Of a stretch of DNA of 23,674 nt, positions 14,426 to 21,071 are shown piece after piece. Every line of letters begins with the position of its first letter. Positions within the stretch are counted from its first letter, which is position 1. The position numbers and the translations under genes are program-made. The notes beneath the pieces are model-generated. The model did no database searches. It was given only the letters and a program-made list of their open reading frames with translations, and had not been told where the DNA came from. The stretch is taken from contig JAEWXO010000048.1 of assembly GCA_023458875.1 (NCBI GenBank), positions 1 through 23,674 on the forward strand, in the 5' to 3' direction. The stretch is from Bacillota bacterium. GTDB lineage: Bacteria > Bacillota > Clostridia > Oscillospirales > Ruminococcaceae.

Positions 14426-14475
14426 GTTAAAGACTACTATATATTATTACACAAAGAAAGCTGTTTTATCGTTAC

Positions 14476-14598
14476 TATTCATAAACTATGGTTAAGTTAT
14501 TAAATTGCAGGGATTTCTATATGCACGAATCGACCGGGCTTTCCGGTTGTGTCTTTGACCTTCGGGCATATATCCCCTCTTACATATATGGCTGAATA
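14476..14598. repeat. Dispersed intergenic repeat, copy C
   Basis: This 123-bp element is bounded by ACTATTCA (from 14474) and its exact inverse TGAATAGT (to 14600). The body matches copy A in order (GGGATTTC, GCACGA, GGGCTTT, GGTTGTG, GACCTTCG, ACATAT, then GGC and GA). An internal hairpin CGACCGG/CCGGTTG lies at 14531-14549. Its right arm, read in reverse (TATTCAGCCATAT, then GGGGATATA), resembles the left arm of copy A. It fills the gap before galU. Confidence 0.75.
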
Positions 14599-14677
14599 GT
14601 GACATATTTTAAAAAGTTATTTTGTGATATTCCGCAGATTTATATGAGAAAATCATAAGTTATGGAGGAAATGAAAA

Positions 14678-15553
14678 ATGGAGATTAAAAAAGCAATAAT
14701 TCCTGCTGCCGGTCTTGGCACAAGAGTGCTTCCGGCAACAAAAGCTATGCCTAAAGAAATGCTTCCTATAGTTGACAAGCCTGCGATTCAGTATATAGTT
14801 GAAGAAGCTGTAAAAAGTGGAATCGAAGACATACTGATAATAATAAGCAGAGGAAAGTCAGTTGTTGAGGATCATTTTGACAGATCACCTGAGCTTGAGA
14901 CTAACCTCAGAGCGGGCGGTGAAAGTAAAAAGAAGTTTCTTGATGAAGTAATATCAATTTCAAAAATGGCTAATATAACATATATAAGACAACAGGAACA
15001 AAAAGGGCTTGGACATGCTGTGCTTCAGGCAAAAAAATTTGTGGGAAATGAACCGTTTGCCGTTATGTACGGCGATGATGTTATAATAGGAGAAGATCCA
15101 TGTATAGGACAGCTTTGCCGTGCTTACGAAGAATACGGAAAAGGCGTAGTGGGTATAAAAGAAGTATCACCGGAAGCAATACTTAAATATTCTTCAATGA
15201 AGGTCGAAAGCCTTCATGACAATTTATTCAAAATTACAGATATGGTTGAAAAGCCGTCTCCAAGCCAGATACTTTCACTGTATTCAATATTGGGCAGATG
15301 CGTCCTTCCTTGCGAAATATTTGATCTTCTTGAAAAGATTCCATATGGTGCCGGGGGAGAGCTTCAGCTTACCGATGCAATGAAAATATTAGCACAGACT
15401 GTCGGAATGGTTGGGGTGGACTTTACAGGAACAAGATATGATATGGGAAATAAACTCGGCATACTGAAGGCTTCTGTTGAAGTAGGATTGCAGAACAAAG
15501 AATTCGGTAACGAATTCAAGGAATATCTTAAAGAGATTGTAAGTAAATTTTGA
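14678..15553 (+). CDS. galU: UTP-glucose-1-phosphate uridylyltransferase
   Basis: The 291-aa enzyme makes UDP-glucose from UTP and glucose-1-phosphate in the cytoplasm, feeding envelope polymers, glycolipids and protein glycosylation. The nucleotide-binding signature is intact: IPAAGLGTRVLPATKAMPKE then MLPIVDKPAIQYIVEEA. YGDDVI (about 128-133) is the metal/sugar site, and KPSPSQ, GAGGELQLTDAM and GTRYDMGNKLG are typical of GalU/GtaB. The length is normal. ATG 14678 follows TATGGAGGAA. It stands alone, with a repeat element before it and a terminator after it. UDP-glucose could supply the flagellin glycosyltransferase or the polymer modified by the operon at 17562-23306, which is only an inference. 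Confidence 0.96.
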   Translation: MEIKKAIIPAAGLGTRVLPATKAMPKEMLPIVDKPAIQYIVEEAVKSGIEDILIIISRGKSVVEDHFDRSPELETNLRAGGESKKKFLDEVISISKMANITYIRQQEQKGLGHAVLQAKKFVGNEPFAVMYGDDVIIGEDPCIGQLCRAYEEYGKGVVGIKEVSPEAILKYSSMKVESLHDNLFKITDMVEKPSPSQILSLYSILGRCVLPCEIFDLLEKIPYGAGGELQLTDAMKILAQTVGMVGVDFTGTRYDMGNKLGILKASVEVGLQNKEFGNEFKEYLKEIVSKF

Positions 15554-15636
15554 GTAACTGAGTTTAACTAATATATTGGTTTGTATTTATTAACTAAAAT
15601 TGATTGTAAAAAACTCCTGGTAGAAATTGAAATGGT

Positions 15637-15653
15637 CATCTCATTTTGAGATG
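15637..15653 (+). other. Small hairpin after galU
   Basis: CATCTCA (15637-15643) pairs with TGAGATG (15647-15653) around a three-base loop. No T-run follows, and its role is not known. Confidence 0.3.
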
Positions 15654-15672
15654 GAAACTTATATTTAAAGAA

Positions 15673-15704
15673 AAAAGGCTGCACATATTGAGATGCAGCC
15701 TTTT
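15673..15704 (+). terminator. Terminator of galU
   Basis: AAAAGGCTGCA (15673-15683) pairs with TGCAGCCTTTT (15694-15704), an 11-bp perfect stem with a 10-nt loop. It ends in T4 and begins in A6, so it can work in both directions. Confidence 0.8.
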
Positions 15705-16014
15705 CAGTGATATAAACCAATTACCACATATGAAAATCATCGAAAATAATTATACAAAAATCCATCCGGAATTACCGGTGGACTTTTAAAAAAATAATTG
15801 AGCATTTTTATCTGATAATTAATATGCAATTTATATCTTGACATTTATAGCTGTGATTTATTTTTACAGCCCCTTTTGTTGAATTTTCATTAAAATAATA
15901 ATTTATAGTTATCATAAGCTGTCAAAATGAGCGAATTAAGAATATTATTCTAAATAAGCCTTGTTTTTGCAAACAACTTATATCAAACCTTTTACTATTA
16001 TTTTAGAAAAATGC
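15705..16014. other. AT-rich spacer between galU and rpsF, no gene seen
   Basis: I find no convincing open frame. One imperfect hairpin (TCCATCCGG with CCGGTGGA, 15761-15782, one bulge) is flanked by A- and T-rich tracts and could be a second terminator. A TTGACA at 15838-15843 has only TTTTTA at the -10 distance, so it is not a convincing promoter. Confidence 0.4.
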
Positions 16015-16043
16015 TTGACATTTAGTCATAATTTTGATATAAT
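16015..16043 (+). promoter_or_regulatory. Consensus sigma-A promoter of rpsF-ssb-rpsR
   Basis: TTGACA (16015-16020), exactly 17 bases, then TATAAT (16038-16043): both boxes are perfect. An inverted repeat TATCATG (16044-16050) and CATGATA (16062-16068) starts right after the -10. It could be an operator over the start site or a partial leader hairpin. Confidence 0.9.
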
Positions 16044-16106
16044 TATCATGTTATCCTTGCTCATGATAGTTAAATTGTGGGCGAAATCCAGGAGGAGGTG
16101 CAATTA

Positions 16107-16406
16107 ATGGCAAAGATAAATGAAAAATACGAGTTGATGGTAATCTTCAACACAAAGCTTGGCGATGAGGGAATAAAGGAACTTGTTGAAAAGTTCAGAG
16201 CAACAATTGACAAACATGCTACTCTTACATCAGTAGATGAATGGGGTAAGCGCAAGTTGGCTTATGAAATTGAAGATGAAACAGATGGTTATTATGTTCT
16301 CTACAACTTTGAATCAACACCTGATTATCCGGTTGAGATTGAAAGAAGATTAAACATAAACGAAGGCGTTCTTCGTTCACTGATCACAGTTTCAACAGCA
16401 AAGTAA
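16107..16406 (+). CDS. rpsF: 30S ribosomal protein S6
   Basis: This 99-aa protein has the S6 ferredoxin-like fold sequence: INEKYELMVIFNTKL, VDEWGKRKLAYEIEDETDGY and IERRLNINEGVLRSLI. S6 pairs with S18 on the platform of the 30S subunit, and the S18 gene is third in this operon. ATG 16107 is seven bases after AGGAGGAGGTG; the in-frame ATG at 16077 is unsupported. S6:S18 often bind their own leader, but I do not see the conserved bulged motif clearly in this short leader. Confidence 0.98.
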   Translation: MAKINEKYELMVIFNTKLGDEGIKELVEKFRATIDKHATLTSVDEWGKRKLAYEIEDETDGYYVLYNFESTPDYPVEIERRLNINEGVLRSLITVSTAK

Positions 16407-16424
16407 GCCTGAAAGGGAGGAAAT

Positions 16425-16904
16425 ATGCTTAATAAAGTAATTCTCATGGGAAGACTGGTTGCAGATCCAGAATTGAGACAAACTCCTAGTAACATTTCCG
16501 TATGCCGTTTCAGAATCGCAATTGACAGACCGTACAGTTCGTCAAACGGAGGAGAAAGACAGGCTGATTTTATCAGTATTGTGGCATGGAGACAAAATGC
16601 TGAATTCGTCAGCAAATACTTCTCAAAAGGAAAAATGGCTATAGTCGAAGGTTCATTACGTAATGCTGATTATACTGATGCAAATGGTGTAAAGCACTAT
16701 GCTATGGAAGTACAGGCTGATAGAGTTTCATTCGGTGAATCCAAATCAGCTTCAAATGGTTCTTCATATCAGGAACAGAGTAACTTCCAGCAGCCATCAT
16801 ATAATAATGAAGCAAAAGCTCAGCAGCCTGCTAATGAATCAGTTCAGATAGGCGATTTAGGAGATTTTGAAGAAATATTAAGTGACGGCGACGTTCCCTT
16901 TTAA
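16425..16904 (+). CDS. ssb: Single-stranded DNA-binding protein
   Basis: The 159-aa protein has an N-terminal OB fold (1-108): MLNKVILMGRLVADPELRQT, then FRIAIDRPY, then DFISIVAWRQNAEFVSKYFS. A Gln/Asn/Ser-rich linker follows. The acidic tail ends in GDVPF, close to the usual DIPF tip that recruits replication and repair partners. It protects single-stranded DNA as a tetramer. It lies 18 nt after rpsF with its own GGGAGG, in the standard rpsF-ssb-rpsR order, so the three are co-transcribed. Confidence 0.98.
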   Translation: MLNKVILMGRLVADPELRQTPSNISVCRFRIAIDRPYSSSNGGERQADFISIVAWRQNAEFVSKYFSKGKMAIVEGSLRNADYTDANGVKHYAMEVQADRVSFGESKSASNGSSYQEQSNFQQPSYNNEAKAQQPANESVQIGDLGDFEEILSDGDVPF

Positions 16905-16952
16905 TTTCAATTAAAATTCGTTCAAGTAAAATAGTGTTGAGGAGGGTTAATA

Positions 16953-17213
16953 ATGGAAAAAGACAGAGACAGAGACAGAGAAAGAGGCCCGCGTAACGCA
17001 AAGAGACCTCGCAAAAAGGTTTGTTCTTTCTGTGTTGATCGTGTTGAAGTAATAGACTATAAGGACATAGCTAAACTTAAAAAATGTATGACTGACAGAG
17101 CTAAGATTCTTCCTAGACGTGTAACAGGTACATGTGCTTATCATCAGCGTGAACTGACAAAGGCAATTAAGAAGTCAAGACATGTAGCTTTATTACCTTA
17201 CGTTAGCGAGTAA
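16953..17213 (+). CDS. rpsR: 30S ribosomal protein S18, zinc-binding type
   Basis: The 86-aa protein has the S18 core CVDRVEVIDYKDIAKLKKC then AKILPRRVTGTCAYHQREL, and binds S6 and 16S rRNA in the platform. Cys24, Cys27, Cys45 and Cys61 (with His64 nearby) suggest a C+ zinc-binding form. The N-terminal tail is an unusual charged run, DRDRDRER, encoded by three tandem GACAGA units at 16962-16979. ATG 16953 follows GAGGAGGG. It is the last gene of the operon, followed 10 nt later by a hairpin. Confidence 0.98.
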   Translation: MEKDRDRDRERGPRNAKRPRKKVCSFCVDRVEVIDYKDIAKLKKCMTDRAKILPRRVTGTCAYHQRELTKAIKKSRHVALLPYVSE

Positions 17214-17223
17214 AGATAAATAA

Positions 17224-17254
17224 AATAGGCTGGCTTATTATGAGTCAGCCTATT
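17224..17254 (+). terminator. Hairpin after rpsR
   Basis: AATAGGCTGGCTT (17224-17236) pairs with 17242-17254, 13 bp with two G:U pairs. Seven A's rather than T's follow on the + strand, so it may be a processing or stability hairpin rather than a strict intrinsic terminator. Confidence 0.6.
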
Positions 17255-17267
17255 AAAAAAATCTTTA

Positions 17268-17296
17268 ATGTCAAAATCTATCTTATTCTATATAAA
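17268..17296 (+). promoter_or_regulatory. Possible promoter for an intergenic RNA
   Basis: ATGTCA (17268-17273), 17 bases and TATAAA (17291-17296) each match 4-5 of 6 consensus bases. If active, it would transcribe the structured segment at 17333-17426 up to the terminator at 17504-17538. In such AT-rich DNA this match could be chance. Confidence 0.3.
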
Positions 17297-17332
17297 TATG
17301 TATTTTATTCAAAAACTATGTTTTTAACAAGC

Positions 17333-17426
17333 AGAGGCAATTCGAAGAATCGCTTCCGTTCAGTCTGAGATTATACTCCTACTTAAACGGAAAAATATAC
17401 CCCATTGCCTTTTGAGGGGGGTATAT
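17333..17426 (+). ncRNA. Candidate structured RNA with a pseudoknot
   Basis: Three helices can be drawn. S1 is AGAGGCAAT (17333-17341) with ATTGCCTTT (17404-17412), 9 bp including one G:U. S2 is ATATACCCC (17395-17403) with GGGGTATAT (17418-17426), 9 bp. The third is an inner hairpin TTCCGTT (17354-17360) with AACGGAA (17386-17392). S1 and S2 interleave and abut, which is an H-type pseudoknot. I cannot match it to a known family. It lies in a 348-nt gap between rpsR and a convergent operon with no open frame. S1 could be chance. Confidence 0.35.
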
Positions 17427-17503
17427 CCTTTGTGTTGTTATATTATTTGCATCACTTGGAAAAGTCTCATTTTAAAATCTGCAATTTTAGTTTAAGACAT
17501 GAA

Positions 17504-17538
17504 AAAATACCCTACCTTAATATGGCAGGGTATTTTTG
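17504..17538. terminator. Bidirectional terminator of the FkbH-ACP operon
   Basis: AAAAATACCCT (17504-17514) pairs with AGGGTATTTTT (17528-17538). Two further G:C pairs follow inside after one mismatch. A-rich and T-rich flanks make it work on both strands. It lies 24 bases beyond the acyl carrier protein stop codon on the minus strand. Confidence 0.8.
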
Positions 17539-17561
17539 CTGCAATATATTATAAATGCCGT

Positions 17562-17807
17562 CTAACGTTTTGCGCGTTCTTCAATGATTGATACCATTTC
17601 TCCGACGTTCTTCATTGTTGATATTTCTTTCATTTTAAATTTCATTTTAAATGAACTTTCAACAGCACTTATGAGGTTTATGTGTTCAAGACTGTCCCAT
17701 TCCTCGATATCATTTGCGGTTGTTTCAGAATTAATTGAAACATCATCCAGATCAAAAACATCTTTGAAAATCTGTGTAAGTCTTTGCATTATCGCTTCTT
17801 TTTCCAT
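17562..17807 (-). CDS. Acyl carrier protein
   Basis: The 81-aa protein has the acyl carrier fold: a helix 1 region (AIMQRLTQIFKDVFDL), the EEWDSLEHINLISAVE segment with Ser39 of DSL as the 4'-phosphopantetheine site, and the third and fourth helices (MKEISTMKNVGEMVSIIEER). It differs from fatty-acid ACP by its very short flanks and by lying alone with an FkbH gene. Its ATG comes one base after the TAA of the FkbH gene, and the AGGAGG-like site lies inside that gene, so translation is coupled. I infer that FkbH loads it with a glyceryl group and that the MBOAT protein encoded upstream uses it, the role DltC plays in D-alanylation. Confidence 0.93.
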   Translation of the reverse strand: MEKEAIMQRLTQIFKDVFDLDDVSINSETTANDIEEWDSLEHINLISAVESSFKMKFKMKEISTMKNVGEMVSIIEERAKR

Positions 17808-17808
17808 T

Positions 17809-19602
17809 TTAAAATCCTCCGTTGTTATATATTTTTATTACATTGTTTTTAGGTGTATAATTATTTGTGTTAAGGACAAAGACTCTGTTTCCGCCTTCAT
17901 CTTCACTTATAAGTTCAAATCCGAAATCTGAAAATAAATCTTTTACCATTGAATTTTTTGCGGTTTTATAATAATATCCGTAAATATTTACAATGTTATT
18001 TTCAAGGCATTTTTTAACCATTGTATCAAGCATTGCATATTCCATATTACGTTTAAGTACACGGCAACTCATAAGCCAGAGCTCTATGTGGAGGTTATTA
18101 TCTTCTTTACGGCCTATCACAACAGATACTACTCCGTTATCACCGAATTTATCTGTAAGCTTGCCGTATAGCCTTATATAGCTGTTGTCGTTAAGGACAT
18201 TTTCCATCTCAGTCTGGGTGTATCTTTTTGTTGTTAGATTAAACTGGTTACTTTTATTAGTCAGCTGTACGATTCGGCCAAGGTATACAGGATCAAAATC
18301 ATCAATTAATGCTGACATTTCAAGGCCTTTAAGATATTCATCATAATTTGCAAATGATTTTTCGGATTTAAGGCGTTTTATGTTTGCCTGATACATGTCA
18401 TTTCTTTTGATATCATCCGTTGTATATGATGTAAGCTCAAAATATCCGTTGCGGTCAAGAGTTGTTATATATGATTCAACGGTGTCCATATCAGGTACAG
18501 CGATTCCCTGTATCTGTGCTGATACTATCTCACGCTCTGCCGGGTTATCATCAACAAATACAAAGCTGTCTGTAAGAATCGATACTTCACTTGATATTTT
18601 CTCAATATTCTGATCCTTGTTATTCCAGTTTGCTTTTATCATTACAAAGTCGTCAGGGCAAAGAACCGTATCAGGGTGACGAAGACCGTCAATGGCATTT
18701 TCATAATCATTTTTTGAGTCTACAGCCAGAAGAATACCTAGCTGTTTATGTGCCTTTATATACTCCTGAAATTCTGTATATGCCTCTGATAATCCTGTTT
18801 CATGGCCTATATCAATGCCCTGCTGTCCATTGTCTCCTATTACTCCGCCCCAGAGTGTGTTATCGAGGTCAAGTACAAGCATTTTTTTGTTTTTTCCGTA
18901 TATTGATTTTATAATATTTGCAATATTAAACGAAAGCTCAGGTATTGCAGCGGTGCAGAGTGCGTATTTGTACATATACCATGAACCGGGGTCAGACCAT
19001 TTCTGAAGCCCGTATGAGGCAGAGATATAGTTTATATCATTTATATAGAAATTTTCATTGTCCTGTGAATATGAATAAAACATATTGTTGAGTCTGCTAA
19101 GGAAGTTTGTTTTTCCTCTGTAGTCGCTGACATCCTTATTGCCTAAAAATCTGTAAAACGGCATTTCAAAGTTATTCTGTATAATCGGACAGTTGAATTT
19201 GTTTTTAAGAGATGTCCATGCACTTTTAAAATGATTGAACTGCTTGCTTAGCATATCATCAATTTCACTTTGTGAAGCTGTCATTGAAATATTAAATTCA
19301 GTAATATTTCTGGAGGTTGTATGAATGTAGATTATATCCGGACTGAAGCTGTCAAGCTCGTTGTTCCCGAAGACAGCGTCCTGCCAGTATTGAGCATATT
19401 CAGACTGATAGAACACCGGTTCAATGCCGTAGTTAAGAAGGAAAAGTTCAAGGATGTTTACAATTTCGTCAGTTGTGGAACCGCCAAGTACAGCGATTTT
19501 CTTCTTGATTCTCGTTGAGTTGTCTGATAGAAGTTCTTTTTTTATAGAACGTTTTTTTTTCAGAATTAGTGAATTGTCAAATGGATATGATAAGATTTTC
19601 AT
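17809..19602 (-). CDS. FkbH-type HAD-IIIC protein; predicted glyceryl-ACP loader
   Basis: The 597-aa protein has the FkbH layout. An N-terminal domain of about 230 residues carries IAVLGGSTTDEIVNIL. A HAD-IIIC domain has motif 1 at 243-253 (VLDLDNTLWGG, D245 and D247), motif 2 AVDSKND (S296, K297) and motif 3 FVFVDDNPAE (D351, D352). A C-terminal GNAT-like part carries LTNKSNQFNLTTKRYT, DKFGDNGVVSVV and SCRVLKRNMEYAML. Known FkbH proteins take 1,3-bisphosphoglycerate, remove a phosphate and place D-glycerate on an acyl carrier protein, usually for polyketides. No polyketide gene is here; an ACP and an MBOAT are. The position before SKN is Asp295 where many relatives have Cys. AGGAG precedes ATG 19602. 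Confidence 0.92.
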   Translation of the reverse strand: MKILSYPFDNSLILKKKRSIKKELLSDNSTRIKKKIAVLGGSTTDEIVNILELFLLNYGIEPVFYQSEYAQYWQDAVFGNNELDSFSPDIIYIHTTSRNITEFNISMTASQSEIDDMLSKQFNHFKSAWTSLKNKFNCPIIQNNFEMPFYRFLGNKDVSDYRGKTNFLSRLNNMFYSYSQDNENFYINDINYISASYGLQKWSDPGSWYMYKYALCTAAIPELSFNIANIIKSIYGKNKKMLVLDLDNTLWGGVIGDNGQQGIDIGHETGLSEAYTEFQEYIKAHKQLGILLAVDSKNDYENAIDGLRHPDTVLCPDDFVMIKANWNNKDQNIEKISSEVSILTDSFVFVDDNPAEREIVSAQIQGIAVPDMDTVESYITTLDRNGYFELTSYTTDDIKRNDMYQANIKRLKSEKSFANYDEYLKGLEMSALIDDFDPVYLGRIVQLTNKSNQFNLTTKRYTQTEMENVLNDNSYIRLYGKLTDKFGDNGVVSVVIGRKEDNNLHIELWLMSCRVLKRNMEYAMLDTMVKKCLENNIVNIYGYYYKTAKNSMVKDLFSDFGFELISEDEGGNRVFVLNTNNYTPKNNVIKIYNNGGF

Positions 19603-19628
19603 TTTTTACTCCTGGTAATAATATTATT

Positions 19629-21053
19629 TTATTGAGTGCGTATACGTTCAAGATTCTGATAATTTGATCCTGTTGCGGAAAATGTGTTCATTGCAAAGAG
19701 AACGTCGGTTGCACCGTGTTCCTTCATAAATGTTACGGCATTCAGATTAAAATAACGCATATCAACAACAAATATATTTTTAAATGAATTTGTCAGAAAA
19801 GGAACAATCGCGTTCCCGTAGCTGTCCTTAACAATAAAAAGTGTTCTTTCGTTAGGTGCATCAGTTTCGATATGGACAATTTTCTCATCACCGCCCATAA
19901 ATGTGCAGTATAAAGCTGAACCATATGCTTCAACAAGTAATTCTCCGTCGTATTCAAATTCAAAAGAAGGCGAATAATAATGTGTTGTATACTGATTATC
20001 AGGTCTGTAGAAAATAAAGTCCTCCGGATTATTATTTAGTGAGGCGTCACCCGAGTAACCGTATAATGTTCCTACATATCCGCCAACTACAACCTCCTGA
20101 TATTTTGAAAGATCGTCAAAAGGAACGCCTGCCTGTTTTGCAAATACTTCTGATGCATAATATGCACCTCTTGGCTGCCAGTGGTGGTCTGTACGTGAAT
20201 ATATCGGTTCTGCTCTGTGTTGCATAAGTGTATCATATATGTTTACATCGGTTACTCCGGAAAGCTGACTTCTTACATTTTCCATGTTTTCAGCTTCGCT
20301 TCCGTGTGAAATATCAGAGCTTTTTGGCCAGTAGAATGATATTGCGGTAGGACATACCATTGAATATACATTTACACTGTCTCCGAGGTCCTGTTTATAT
20401 CTGTTTACTATTGCTGCATATTCTGTTCCTGAGTCAAAGCTTCCGTAATAGATAGGAATTCCTCTGTTTTTGTATATCATAATATTGTTGCTTAATTCTC
20501 CGGCATCTGCTGCATCATCCTCCGGAATAGGCGCTGGTGTTGTAACGGTGGTTTCCTGTGCAGGCTCTGATACAACAGGGCTCTGTGTTACCTCTGCGTT
20601 AATTTCTGATGTGCCCTCAGTCTGTGCTGTTGTGACTGCAGGAGCGGGCTGCGGTTTTTTATTCGGAGAAACAGAGTAAAGCTTTATTCCGTCCTTTTCA
20701 ATTCCGTAATATGATTTTATGGAAGCAGCTAAGTTTTTGAAATTTTGACGTAAAGGAACAGTGTCATTATAATACTCAGCAATATCGGCAGTATATGAAC
20801 CGCTTAAAAAAGATTCTTTTGAGTATTCCGGAAATTTTGCAAGGGTTCTGTTTTCAGTTTCTGATATGGTAGGCCTCTTGAATGTCAGCATAAATATTGA
20901 AGTGGTAGCCAGGACAAAAGCAAATATAAAAATATTTGCTTTTTGAAATTTCCGTGTAATTATTTCTTTCTTTTGTTCAGTTGTAAGAACAGGATGAGGA
21001 ATATCAATATCTATTTCTATCTTATCTATATCATTAGGAAAATCGGAATTCAT
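19629..21053 (-). CDS. DHHW/AlgX-like membrane-anchored protein (MBOAT partner)
   Basis: The 474-aa protein has a 35-residue cytoplasmic tail and one membrane segment (about 38-58, NIFIFAFVLATTSIFMLTF). An extracytoplasmic part starts SETENRTLAKFPEYS, as in DHHW-family proteins. A Thr/Pro/Glu-rich linker (about 133-185) follows, then an SGNH/AlgX-like domain with the name motif in YSRTDHHWQPRGAYYASE and a late KDSYGNAIVPFLTNSF block. In alginate acetylation and related systems, AlgJ/AlgX-type proteins receive or transfer the acyl group outside the membrane after an MBOAT protein moves it across; DltD has a comparable place. GGAGG precedes the ATG, and the MBOAT gene ends 18 nt upstream. The role as partner of that MBOAT is inferred from this common gene pairing. 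Confidence 0.88.
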   Translation of the reverse strand: MNSDFPNDIDKIEIDIDIPHPVLTTEQKKEIITRKFQKANIFIFAFVLATTSIFMLTFKRPTISETENRTLAKFPEYSKESFLSGSYTADIAEYYNDTVPLRQNFKNLAASIKSYYGIEKDGIKLYSVSPNKKPQPAPAVTTAQTEGTSEINAEVTQSPVVSEPAQETTVTTPAPIPEDDAADAGELSNNIMIYKNRGIPIYYGSFDSGTEYAAIVNRYKQDLGDSVNVYSMVCPTAISFYWPKSSDISHGSEAENMENVRSQLSGVTDVNIYDTLMQHRAEPIYSRTDHHWQPRGAYYASEVFAKQAGVPFDDLSKYQEVVVGGYVGTLYGYSGDASLNNNPEDFIFYRPDNQYTTHYYSPSFEFEYDGELLVEAYGSALYCTFMGGDEKIVHIETDAPNERTLFIVKDSYGNAIVPFLTNSFKNIFVVDMRYFNLNAVTFMKEHGATDVLFAMNTFSATGSNYQNLERIRTQ

Positions 21054-21071
21054 TTTAATAATCCTCCATTA

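Noticed and set aside
17361..17395. Hammerhead-like core (CTGAGA, then GGAAA) in the 17333-17426 region.
   Set aside because: CTGANGA is not matched and no three-helix junction forms around it.
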